Of a DNA stretch of 64,000 nt, positions 35,103-42,963 are shown piece by piece. The stretch comes from Pseudomonadota bacterium. GTDB lineage: Bacteria > Myxococcota_A > UBA796 > UBA9615. Within the stretch, counting starts at the first letter, position 1. Each line of letters begins with the position of its first letter. The position numbers were made by a program, and so were the translations under genes. The notes below the pieces were generated by a model. It saw only the letters and a list, made by a program, of their open reading frames with translations. It had not been told where the DNA came from and ran no database searches. The DNA is taken from assembly GCA_024229515.1 (NCBI GenBank), contig JAAESI010000024.1:186001-250000 (forward strand), written 5' to 3'.

Positions 35103-35690
35103 TCAGGGCTTGGAAGCGACGACCACCCGAGACGCCCGCAGCAGCGTCCCCTTGAAGGTGTAGCCGGCGCGCTCCTGGAAGACGATCTGCTGGTCCCGCT
35201 GATCGCCCATCGCGGGGATCATCCCGGTCGCCTCGTGGAGGCCGGCGTCGAACGTGGCGCCGTCGGTGGGGATCGGCTCGACTCCGAGGCCGGTCAACGC
35301 GGCGAAGAACTCGGCCCGCACCAGCCGCAGGCCCACCGCGGTCTCCGCGTCGGCGCAGCCGGCGATCGACCGATCGAGGTTGTCGAGCACCTCCAGCAGC
35401 GACAGCGCGATGGTGCTGCGCTCGCGGTCGGCGACGGTCTCGCGATCGCGGTTCATCCGCTCCCGCTCCCGCTCCATGTCTGCGGTCGCCTGCTTGTAGG
35501 CGGTGATGTAGGTCCGGAGCTGCTCGTCCTTGGCGGCCAGTTCGGCGCGCAGATGCACGATCACGGGATCGATGCGCGGCTTCAGCGGCTCGGGCTCGGG
35601 CTCGGGGTCGACGTCGGGCGCCTCGGGGGCGTCCGCCAGATCGGTCGGCTCGGGCTCGTTCGCGGGCGTATGCACCTGGGATTCGCTCAT
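35103..35690 (-). CDS. grpE: GrpE, nucleotide exchange factor for DnaK
   Basis: ATG 35690 gives 195 residues: an acidic Pro/Glu-rich N-terminus, a long coiled coil (~45-100, AELAAKDEQLRTYITAYKQ) and the C-terminal beta domain with the GrpE signature FDAGLHEAT...Q...GYTFKGTLLRASRVVV. It releases ADP from DnaK; no dnaK or dnaJ is present in the window. The upstream extension to 35876 would cross the promoter and is rejected. No Shine-Dalgarno sequence is visible and the -10 box is eight bases from the ATG. Confidence 0.9.
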   Translation of the reverse strand: MSESQVHTPANEPEPTDLADAPEAPDVDPEPEPEPLKPRIDPVIVHLRAELAAKDEQLRTYITAYKQATADMERERERMNRDRETVADRERSTIALSLLEVLDNLDRSIAGCADAETAVGLRLVRAEFFAALTGLGVEPIPTDGATFDAGLHEATGMIPAMGDQRDQQIVFQERAGYTFKGTLLRASRVVVASKP

Positions 35691-35698
35691 GACGACAG

Positions 35699-35738
35699 GG
35701 AATAAGGACCCACACTGCGCTGTCAAGCTGGCTTGACA
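35699..35738. promoter_or_regulatory. Back-to-back TTGACA boxes forming a perfect palindrome (grpE promoter)
   Basis: TGTCAAGC-TG-GCTTGACA (35721-35738) is an exact inverted repeat whose two arms are outward-facing consensus -35 boxes. Leftward, TTGACA is followed after 16 bases by TATTCC (35704-35699), eight bases from the grpE ATG. Rightward, TTGACA (35733-35738) points to the DUF4340 gene but no good -10 is seen. The palindrome could also be a repressor site controlling grpE. Confidence 0.6.
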
Positions 35739-35771
35739 CCCCTGTCGAATCGCAGAAGGCTGCGCATCGCT

Positions 35772-37106
35772 GTGCAAAACCGTTCGCTCCTCATCGCCGT
35801 CGTCGTCCTCGCCGCCCTCGCGGGGTACGTGTACTGGTCCGACAGCAAGCCCGAAGAGGTCACCCTCGAGGAGCACGAGATCGAGTTGCTGCCCGACGCT
35901 GATCTGGATTCAGTGCGCCGCCTGACGCTCACCTCCCCCAAGGGCGAGATCGCGTTGGTCCGCTCCGATGACGAGACCTGGCTGGTCGACGGGGACCGCC
36001 CCCGGCTCGCGACGGGCGAGCTTTGTGAGGCCGCGGCGCGCGCGGCCGTCGGGGTCATCTCGATCCGCCGCCTCGGCGACGTCGGCACCGGCGAAGGGAT
36101 CGGTCTGGAGGACGGCCTGCGCGTGTCGGTCGAGCTCGAGGGCCGGAACCAGCCGTTCGCGTTCACCCTCGGCGGATCCCCGCCCATCGGCCTGGGCCGC
36201 TACCTCAAGATCGCGGGCGAGACCGAGGTCCACCTCATCGAGGGCGGCGTCACCACGCCGCTGAACGCCGACCCCCTGTCGTTCCGGGACCGCCGCCTCG
36301 TGCCCGTCGATCCCGACGCCGTGGCCGAGCTGTCCATCATCCCCTGGGAGCCGGGGCTCCCCTTCTCGATGCACCGGGAAGGCCGCCATTGGTTCCTGGA
36401 CAGCGAACCGCCCTACCGGGTCGACACGGCCAAGGCCCGGGACCTCGTCCACGCGGTCGTCGAGCTGGAGGCGGAGTCCTTCGGGACCACCAACCGGGGC
36501 GACGATCGGCGCGACGTGACGGTGCGGATCGCCGATGCCGAAGGGGTCTCCGCCGAGGTCTTCTTCGAGGCGGCGTCGGTCGGCGGGGCCCGGGATGCCC
36601 ACGCCGCGGGCGCGCTCCTGGGTGAGCTCGGAGACGACCAGCCGGCCCGGGTGCGACCCGACTTCCTCGTCGACTTCGACCCCGACCCCCTCACCTGGCG
36701 CTCCCTGGAGCTGCTGGACTTCAACCCCTGGCTGGTCGACGCGATCGACTGGTCCGCGGCGGGCCAGGACTGGGAACTGCGCAAGGGCGACGACGGCTGG
36801 GAGCGGGTCGCCGACGAAGGCCGCACGGCCCTGGACGGGGACGCCGTGCACGACCTCCTGAGCGAGCTGGACGGCCTGCGCGCCGCCGACTACGCCCCCT
36901 CGGACCTCGACGTCGACGCCGCCGGGGTGGAGGAAGCCCGCATCGAGCTGCGGCAGGGCGAGGGGCTGTCGGTCGCCATCACGCTGTTCCGCGGCGGCAA
37001 CGAGGACTACGTCACCGTCGAAGGCGAACCGGGCCTGCGCATCGTGGGCGCCGACGTGCACGACGCGATCGGGAAGCTCCGCCCCCTCGAACCGGCGGCG
37101 CCGTGA
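35772..37106 (+). CDS. DUF4340-type membrane-anchored protein
   Basis: Starting at GTG 35772 the product has 444 residues: one N-terminal membrane anchor (LLIAVVVLAALAGYVYW) and a large periplasmic part made of repeated beta-rich units (EIALVRSDDETWLVDGDRPRL, WELRKGDDGWERVADEGR). This pattern matches DUF4340, often found next to ABC-type gliding-motility or export genes. No such transporter is adjacent here. A longer TTG start at 35733 would lie on the TTGACA promoter box and is not favoured. The next gene overlaps the stop by four bases (GTGA). Confidence 0.7.
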   Translation: MQNRSLLIAVVVLAALAGYVYWSDSKPEEVTLEEHEIELLPDADLDSVRRLTLTSPKGEIALVRSDDETWLVDGDRPRLATGELCEAAARAAVGVISIRRLGDVGTGEGIGLEDGLRVSVELEGRNQPFAFTLGGSPPIGLGRYLKIAGETEVHLIEGGVTTPLNADPLSFRDRRLVPVDPDAVAELSIIPWEPGLPFSMHREGRHWFLDSEPPYRVDTAKARDLVHAVVELEAESFGTTNRGDDRRDVTVRIADAEGVSAEVFFEAASVGGARDAHAAGALLGELGDDQPARVRPDFLVDFDPDPLTWRSLELLDFNPWLVDAIDWSAAGQDWELRKGDDGWERVADEGRTALDGDAVHDLLSELDGLRAADYAPSDLDVDAAGVEEARIELRQGEGLSVAITLFRGGNEDYVTVEGEPGLRIVGADVHDAIGKLRPLEPAAP

Positions 37107-37600
37107 TCGCGCCTCCTCCGCAGCGCCGTGGGCACCCCCCGGGCCGCTCGGTCGTGGTCGGCCTCCTGATCGCGGGCCTTGGTCTGGCGTTCATCCTGTC
37201 GGTGCTGCCGGCTCCCCAGCCCGCGACGCTGGTCACGCAGGTGGTCGTCATCCACGACTCCCTCACCCCGCCGATCACCTACCGCCCCGACCCCACCCGG
37301 CCCGCGGTACCACCCGAACTGCAGGCCACGGTCACGTCCACGCTGGACGGGAGCCAGGTCGACTCGTGGCTCTACCGCGCGGGCCTGGATCGCGTCTCGG
37401 TGCACCGCGTCCACGGAAGCGCCGAGCTGCCCCGCAACGCGGTCAAGCTGGTCATCGCGGACCAGCCCGGACATGCCTTCGAGGTGGACGACCTGAGCCT
37501 GCTGTCGTGGAGCGACGCCGGCCACACCTGGCTGGTCGCCGGAGACGCACCGGTGCACCGGTTGCGCGAGGTCGCAGCCTGGGTCAGGACGAAGGGCTAG
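37103..37600 (+). CDS. Hypothetical single-span membrane protein
   Basis: This 165-residue product begins at a GTG overlapping the DUF4340 stop. A Pro/Arg-rich leader is followed by one hydrophobic span (~17-36, VVVGLLIAGLGLAFILSVL) and an extracytoplasmic domain containing HDSLTPPITYRP and LLSWSDAGHTWLVAGD. I do not recognise the family. Coupling suggests it works with the DUF4340 protein. Its TAG stop shares a CTAG with the convergent TPR gene. Confidence 0.6.
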   Translation: MIAPPPQRRGHPPGRSVVVGLLIAGLGLAFILSVLPAPQPATLVTQVVVIHDSLTPPITYRPDPTRPAVPPELQATVTSTLDGSQVDSWLYRAGLDRVSVHRVHGSAELPRNAVKLVIADQPGHAFEVDDLSLLSWSDAGHTWLVAGDAPVHRLREVAAWVRTKG

Positions 37601-39009
37601 GGCAGGTTCTTGGGGGCGCCGCGCTGCAGCAGCCACCGCGCGACCGCACGACTCAACGGAGACGCGCTCGCCGCGAGCCCCACCGCCGCAACCAACCCGA
37701 GGGCGGCGGCGATCTGCCCGAACGCCAGCCCCGCCGCGGACAGGACCGCGAGTGCGATCGCGCCGTAGATCATCGACCGCCCCAGCGCCACGCAGCGCTC
37801 CAGGGAGCGGAGTGAATCGCGGACGTGAGCCTCGCCCTCGTCGGCCGCCATCGCGGCCCGAAGCCGGTTGATGGCGCCGTCGAGCTTCCCGCCCCGCGCG
37901 ACCATCACGTGGGCCGCGAAGTAGGGCGGCTGGTACAGCGAAGGCGCCAGTCGAGCAGCCTCGTCGAACGCCTCCAGCGAACCGTCAAGTTCGCCCTGCC
38001 GGACGAGGTTGATGCCCTGGCGGTACCGGATCAGCCCGTCGCCGGGGAGGTGCCGGCCCGCCATCGCGCCGTACAGGTCCGCCTCCTCGTACCGCTGCTC
38101 GCCGTCCAGGACCGCCAGCAGCGCGAGGTAGGCCTCACGGTGGAAGGGGTTGCGCTCGACGGCCACGCGGAAGCACTCGATGGCGTGGTCGTTGCGCCCG
38201 TCGCGGAGCGCCGAGACGCCCGCCTCGAAGTCGGGGTCGGCGACGTCGGTCTCTTCTTCTTCGCCGCTGCTGGAGTACTGCAACCACCAGGGCTGGGCGT
38301 CGTCGTCGAAGCCGCCGATCATCCCGTCGGCGCCGCCGTCGGCGTTGACCGCCTGGGCGCGCAGCCCCTCGGGGAGCTCGTCGGTTCCGGTCAGGAGGAA
38401 GCCGGCGTCGTGGCCCGTCTCGGCCATCAGGAGGCGCTCCACGCCCGTACCGCCGATCTGGGCGCGGTAGGCCAGTTGGGCGGTCTCGTAGGCTTCCCGA
38501 GGGTCCCCGTCGCCGATGCGATCGAACGGGTAGACGTACAGCAGGTGGCCGCCTCGTCCCCCGAACCCGACGTGGTAGACGCGGCAGGAGGGCTCATCCT
38601 GGAGCAGGGACACGGTCAGGTCGACGTCAGCCCCGAACCGCATGCGACGGCGCACGAGCACGCTGTCGTAGTGGCGGCGGAGCAGGTCGTACCCCTCCCC
38701 CAGAGCCGTCCGCGGGTTCGGCGCGGACGACGGCCGGCCGCGCTTGCTGCGGGCCTTGTAGCTGCGCTTGATCTGCTCGATGCGGCGGGTGCAGTGGCCG
38801 ATCTCGGCCCGGATGAGGTCATCGTCGCTGTAGCGCCAGGGGGCGCTCTGGATCCGGCGGTGGTAGACGGCGAGCGACTCCTCGTACGAATAGCGGCGCA
38901 CCACCCCGTCCCGATCGACGAGCTCCACGGGGAACTCGATGATCTCGGAGTAGTCTTTGCCGTCGTAGACCTGCAATCGGTCCGTCCGTTCGTCCTCGGT
39001 CCGCTTCAT
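37597..39009 (-). CDS. TPR protein with C-terminal membrane anchor
   Basis: The 470-residue protein has an N-terminal half of unknown fold (RYSYEESLAVYHRRIQ; a coiled-coil-like basic stretch ~70-95; a beta-rich part with YHVGFGGRGGHLLYVYPF). TPR pairs follow at about 245-370 (ALRDGRNDHAIECFRVAVERNP, GELDGSLEAFDEAARLAP). Two hydrophobic spans lie near 405-445, before a basic tail. It may be a membrane-tethered cytoplasmic scaffold. On the minus strand TTGAAC and TAGCCT, 17 bases apart, lie upstream of the ATG. Function unknown. Confidence 0.65.
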   Translation of the reverse strand: MKRTEDERTDRLQVYDGKDYSEIIEFPVELVDRDGVVRRYSYEESLAVYHRRIQSAPWRYSDDDLIRAEIGHCTRRIEQIKRSYKARSKRGRPSSAPNPRTALGEGYDLLRRHYDSVLVRRRMRFGADVDLTVSLLQDEPSCRVYHVGFGGRGGHLLYVYPFDRIGDGDPREAYETAQLAYRAQIGGTGVERLLMAETGHDAGFLLTGTDELPEGLRAQAVNADGGADGMIGGFDDDAQPWWLQYSSSGEEEETDVADPDFEAGVSALRDGRNDHAIECFRVAVERNPFHREAYLALLAVLDGEQRYEEADLYGAMAGRHLPGDGLIRYRQGINLVRQGELDGSLEAFDEAARLAPSLYQPPYFAAHVMVARGGKLDGAINRLRAAMAADEGEAHVRDSLRSLERCVALGRSMIYGAIALAVLSAAGLAFGQIAAALGLVAAVGLAASASPLSRAVARWLLQRGAPKNLP

Positions 39010-39129
39010 CCCAGTGCGGCGCGTGCTCCCTTCCGTCTGTAAAGGCTATTCTCGCACCGCTTGCAGTTCAACAGGCGATCGAATCGATTCCCCTGTGAAA
39101 TACCTCCGCCCGCACACCCGTAGAGCCCC

Positions 39130-39705
39130 ATGAACGATCGACACGACCACGACGATCAGGAGCTCGCAAAGAAAGTGCTTCAAGGAAACCAAACCGCTGC
39201 TCGCACCCTCGTATCCCGTCACCACGACGCCGTGTTCGGCCTCGCCCTGCGCATGCTGCGCAACCGCGAAGACGCCGCCGAGGTCGCCCAGGACGCCATG
39301 GTCAAGGCGCTCTCCAACATGCACCGCTACGACCCCACCCGGCCCTTCGGCCCGTGGATCAACCGCATCGCGCGGAACCTGTGCATCGATCGCTACCGGC
39401 GCCGCAAGCCGACGTCCGAGCTGAACGAGCAGATCACCGCGAACCCCGAGACCAAGGGCCGCGCCTACAGCCGCCGCGCCGACGAGATCGCCCACGAGAA
39501 CCACCTGATGTCGGCGGTGGAAGAGGCGATGACGACGCTGGGCCCGAAGTACCAGGAGATCATCAAGCTCTACCACTACGACCACATGACGTACCGGGAG
39601 ATCGCCGCCCACCTCGAGCTCCCCGACGGCACCGTGATGAACCGGCTCTTCCGGGCCCGCAAGAAGCTCCAGGCCGCTCTCCTGGAGCGAGGTATTCGGC
39701 CATGA
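39130..39705 (+). CDS. ECF-type RNA polymerase sigma factor
   Basis: The 191-residue sigma factor has a region 2 with the HHDAVFGLALRMLRN and EDAAEVAQDAMVKAL helices and FGPWINRIARNLCIDRYRRR (2.3-2.4). A longer-than-usual charged linker leads to a region 4 helix-turn-helix (YREIAAHLELPDGTVMNRLFRARKKL). This is the RpoE/ECF architecture. The anti-sigma gene starts inside its stop codon (ATGA), the classic sigma/anti-sigma arrangement. The target regulon and inducing signal are unknown. Confidence 0.92.
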   Translation: MNDRHDHDDQELAKKVLQGNQTAARTLVSRHHDAVFGLALRMLRNREDAAEVAQDAMVKALSNMHRYDPTRPFGPWINRIARNLCIDRYRRRKPTSELNEQITANPETKGRAYSRRADEIAHENHLMSAVEEAMTTLGPKYQEIIKLYHYDHMTYREIAAHLELPDGTVMNRLFRARKKLQAALLERGIRP

Positions 39706-40733
39706 CCGACACACACGATCACGACGAACAAGACGTCCCCCTCGATCCGGACGACCTGCTCATCCAGCGCTACCTCGATGGAACCCTCGAGCACGAGGAG
39801 GCCGTCGAGGTCGAACTTCGCATGGACGAGGACGACGCCTTCGGCTCGCGCATCACCGCCTACGAGTCGATGTTCGCGGCTCTGGACCGCTCCGCCGTCG
39901 CCCGCGCCGCCGTGGCCTGGGCCGACGACACGATGCCCGCCTCGATCGTCGATGCGGCGATGAACCGCTGGCAGCCCCCGGCCGTCGCCGAGCCGGAGCC
40001 CACCGCCGCGCCGACGGCGTCGCCGCTGGAGTCCGCGATCTCCTGGATCGAGCGTTTCTTCGGCAGCTGGAAGCCCGCCGCGGCAGCCTTCGCGGTCGCC
40101 GACCTAGTGCTGGTCGGGCTCGTCGGGTTCGCCGCCTTGATGAAGGACCCGACGCTGACGGCGGACCGCCTCGTCGGGAGCCTGGACGGCGCCAGCGCCG
40201 CGGGCTCCGAGTCGGTGGCCAGCGCGCTGGGCGTGCCCGCCGGCTTCGGCGGGTTGGATCTGGCCCTCGCGCTGATCGGCTGCGTCGCCCTGCTGGGTGT
40301 CGGCCTGTTCTTCCTCACGATCGCCCCCGAGCGCACCCGCAACCTGCGCCGCACGATCGAGGCTTCCCCGGGGACCTCGCTGATCGTCGGCTCGCTGGCC
40401 TCCCTGGGGCTCGGGTTGCTGACCGCGGTGCTCGTGCTGACCTGCGTGGGCGCTCCCCTGCTGGGGGGCTTCACGATGCTGCTGTGGGCCGCGGGCATGA
40501 CGGGGCTGCTGGAGGCGGTCGGGGATCGGCTCCCGCTACCCGAATCGATGCGCAGCCGAGGCTGGGACCTGGTCGCCGGCGTGACCCTGTTCGCGGGCCT
40601 CAGCGTGCTCGGCACCTCCGGCGGTTGGCTCTCGCTGCTGGCGTTCGTCGTCGCCCTCGGGCTCGGCTCCACCGCCATCGGCGGGGCGGTCCTGTCGGGG
40701 CTGGGGCGGGCACCGTACCCCCGGGCTGACTGA
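39702..40733 (+). CDS. Probable anti-sigma factor, polytopic membrane protein
   Basis: ATG 39702 overlaps the sigma stop by four bases. The 343-residue protein starts with a short cytoplasmic helical domain (DDLLIQRYLDGTLEHEEAVEVELRM) like the anti-sigma fold, but without the zinc-binding H-x3-C-x2-C. About six hydrophobic segments follow: ~127-147, ~185-207, ~230-252 and others. Sequestering the partner sigma at the membrane until an envelope signal arrives is the expected role, inferred from position and topology. CTGAG-cgttca-CTCAG follows at 40730-40745 as a weak hairpin. Confidence 0.7.
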   Translation: MTDTHDHDEQDVPLDPDDLLIQRYLDGTLEHEEAVEVELRMDEDDAFGSRITAYESMFAALDRSAVARAAVAWADDTMPASIVDAAMNRWQPPAVAEPEPTAAPTASPLESAISWIERFFGSWKPAAAAFAVADLVLVGLVGFAALMKDPTLTADRLVGSLDGASAAGSESVASALGVPAGFGGLDLALALIGCVALLGVGLFFLTIAPERTRNLRRTIEASPGTSLIVGSLASLGLGLLTAVLVLTCVGAPLLGGFTMLLWAAGMTGLLEAVGDRLPLPESMRSRGWDLVAGVTLFAGLSVLGTSGGWLSLLAFVVALGLGSTAIGGAVLSGLGRAPYPRAD

Positions 40734-40749
40734 GCGTTCACTCAGAGGG

Positions 40750-40778
40750 TTGACAGCGAGCCGGCGGGTCCATAGACC
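40750..40778 (+). promoter_or_regulatory. Promoter of glpD (TTGACA-17-TAGACC)
   Basis: TTGACA (40750-40755) and TAGACC (40773-40778) are separated by 17 bases. Nine bases separate the -10 box from the GTG start at 40788, so the transcript would have almost no leader. A short inverted repeat (CTGAG...CTCAG, 40730-40745) lies just upstream of the -35. Confidence 0.7.
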
Positions 40779-40787
40779 GGACGCTCC

Positions 40788-42506
40788 GTGCCGCAGCCGC
40801 AGCTGACCCCTCCCGAAGCTCCTCCGTTCGACCGGCACACGCGCGACGAGCGCGTGCACGAGCTGACAGGCTCGCAGTTCGACGTGCTCGTCATTGGAGG
40901 CGGCATCACCGGCGCCGGCATCGCCCGCGACGCCGCCATGCGCGGACTCCGCACCGTGCTCGTGGAGAAGGGCGACCTCGCCGCCGGCACGTCGTCCGCC
41001 TCCAGCAAGCTGGTCCACGGCGGACTCCGCTACCTTGAGCAGGGTCAGGTCGGGCTGGTCTTCGAGAGCGTCAGCGAACGCCACCGGCTGCGGCAGCTGG
41101 CGCCCCACCTGGTGCGCCCGATCCCGTTCATCTTCCCGATCCACAACAAGAAGCCACGGCCGCTGTGGCAGGTCAGCACCGGGCTGTTCATCTACGACAC
41201 GTTGGCGCTGTTCCGGTCGTACAAGCTCCACCGGACCAACGGGGCGAAGAAGACCAGCACGCTGGAGCCGGGGATGACCACCGAGGGGCTCAGCGGCTCG
41301 GTTCTGTACTACGACTGCATGACCGACGACGCCCGCCTCACGCTGGAGACGGCGCGGGGCGCGCACGACGCGGGGGCCACGGTCCTGACGTGGTGCAAGG
41401 TCGTCGGCTTCCGCACCCACCGCTCGCAGGTCTGCGGGGTGGAGGCGGTCGACCTCCGCACCGGCGACGTGCACGGCATCGACGCGCGCATCGTGGTGAA
41501 CGCGACCGGCCCCTGGACGGACCGCACCCTCGGCCTGCGCGGCGATCGGCGGCGCATCCTGCGGCCCACCAAGGGCGTGCACCTCATCCTCAAGCGCGAC
41601 CGCCTCCCGGTGAACCACGCCGTCTGCCTCGTCAGCAACGACGACCGGCGGGTCGTGTTCGCCATCCCGTGGGGCACGCGGGTGGTGCTGGGAACGACGG
41701 ACTCGGACTTCAGCGGGGACTTCGACGACGTCGCCTGCAGCGCGGCGGACGTGGACTACCTGATCGCGCTGGCCAACCAGTACTACCCCGACGCCCACCT
41801 CGTGCCCGGCGACGTGCTCGGGACCTACGCGGGGCTGCGGCCGCTGGTGGGGCCCGCCGAGGAGGGGCTGGGGGCCAGCCAGGTCTCGCGGGAACACACG
41901 ATCCAGATCGACGACGACGGGCTCATCACCGTCGCCGGCGGCAAGCTCACGACCTACCGCCGCATGGCCGCGGAGGTGGTGGCGGTCATCGCCCGCCGGC
42001 TGAAGGAGGAGGGCTTCCACGTCGGCGGATGCCCCACCGGCTCGGTGCTCCTGCCCGGCGGCACCGGCATCGCCTACCGAGGCCAGGAGCTGATCACGCT
42101 CGGCCCCGGCGGGCTGGAAGCGGAACGGGAGCTCGAAGGGGTGCTCGGCCGGGGCACCGTCGAGCACCTGCAGGAGACCTACGGCGGCAGCTGGCTCAGC
42201 GTCGCGGAGCGGGCCGCCGAAGATCGGGGGCTCGGCTCGCCGATCGTCGAGGACCTCCCCTACCTCTGGGCGGAGGTCGACCACGCCGTCCGCACCGAGC
42301 TCGCGATGACGCTGCGGGACGTGCTCCGCCGCCGCACCCAGCTCGAGATTCGAGACCACGCCGCAACCTGCGCCGTGGCGCCGGCGGTGGCGGCCCGAAT
42401 GGGCGCCCTGCTGGGCTGGAGCGACGACGACGTGACCGCGCAGGTGGCGGACTGGGAGCGCGCCTCGGGCCCCTCGATGGCGTGGGCCTCATCCGAAGGC
42501 CAGTAG
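40788..42506 (+). CDS. glpD: FAD-dependent glycerol-3-phosphate dehydrogenase
   Basis: The 572-residue membrane-associated flavoenzyme oxidises glycerol-3-phosphate to dihydroxyacetone phosphate and passes electrons to quinone. An FAD-binding Rossmann motif (VLVIGGGITGAGIARDAAMRG, ~residues 34-54) is followed by the GlpD signature SSKLVHGGLRYLEQGQ. Then come PTKGVHLIL, GTTDSDFSGDFDD and a C-terminal domain with TYGGS. The length is usual for the family. It stands alone after the anti-sigma gene and overlaps the convergent methyltransferase-like gene by 18 bases. It links glycerolipid turnover to respiration. Confidence 0.95.
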   Translation: MPQPQLTPPEAPPFDRHTRDERVHELTGSQFDVLVIGGGITGAGIARDAAMRGLRTVLVEKGDLAAGTSSASSKLVHGGLRYLEQGQVGLVFESVSERHRLRQLAPHLVRPIPFIFPIHNKKPRPLWQVSTGLFIYDTLALFRSYKLHRTNGAKKTSTLEPGMTTEGLSGSVLYYDCMTDDARLTLETARGAHDAGATVLTWCKVVGFRTHRSQVCGVEAVDLRTGDVHGIDARIVVNATGPWTDRTLGLRGDRRRILRPTKGVHLILKRDRLPVNHAVCLVSNDDRRVVFAIPWGTRVVLGTTDSDFSGDFDDVACSAADVDYLIALANQYYPDAHLVPGDVLGTYAGLRPLVGPAEEGLGASQVSREHTIQIDDDGLITVAGGKLTTYRRMAAEVVAVIARRLKEEGFHVGGCPTGSVLLPGGTGIAYRGQELITLGPGGLEAERELEGVLGRGTVEHLQETYGGSWLSVAERAAEDRGLGSPIVEDLPYLWAEVDHAVRTELAMTLRDVLRRRTQLEIRDHAATCAVAPAVAARMGALLGWSDDDVTAQVADWERASGPSMAWASSEGQ

Positions 42507-42938
42507 CAGCACCACCCCCACGGTGAGCCAGGTCGATCGTTCGGAGCGAGCGACCTGCGGCCAGGTGCGCGGGGCTCGACGCTCGATCGGCAGGCTTCGG
42601 AGCTGTTCGCTCTCCCGGGCGGCGAGCGCCACGTACAGCCCGGTCACGATGATCAAGCCGGCAGCTGCGACCCGGTCCGGGGGGGCCATGGCGAACACCA
42701 GGCCGGCGGCGATGAGCAGGTTGGCGACGTAGACGGGGTGCTCGAGCCGCGAGTAGGGACCGGTGACGACGTGACCCGACGGGGGGGAGGGATCCCGCGT
42801 CCTCCCCTGCCCTCCCAGGTGGCGGAAGGCCACCGCCCGAAGACCGAGCCCCGCGAGCAGCCACGGGACCGCAACGGGCAACGTGGTGTGGCCGGGAGCA
42901 TCGAAGAACAGGAGCGCGACGGCGACGGCGCCGAGCAC
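42489..42938 (-). CDS. Isoprenylcysteine methyltransferase-like (ICMT/PEMT/NnrU family) membrane protein
   Basis: GTG 42938 gives 149 residues with about four hydrophobic spans. The family signature GPYSRLEHPVYVANLL corresponds to GPYxxxRHPxYxG and carries the His-Pro pair that binds S-adenosylmethionine, while the terminal E-S-E-Q-L segment matches the Glu/Arg region. The open frame continues upstream through the stop of the giant TPR gene but has no credible start there. The substrate is unknown. It lies 25 bases after the TPR gene and overlaps glpD convergently. Confidence 0.72.
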   Translation of the reverse strand: MLGAVAVALLFFDAPGHTTLPVAVPWLLAGLGLRAVAFRHLGGQGRTRDPSPPSGHVVTGPYSRLEHPVYVANLLIAAGLVFAMAPPDRVAAAGLIIVTGLYVALAARESEQLRSLPIERRAPRTWPQVARSERSTWLTVGVVLLLAFG

Positions 42939-42963
42939 CGTGCCGCGATACGCAAACAGAGGA

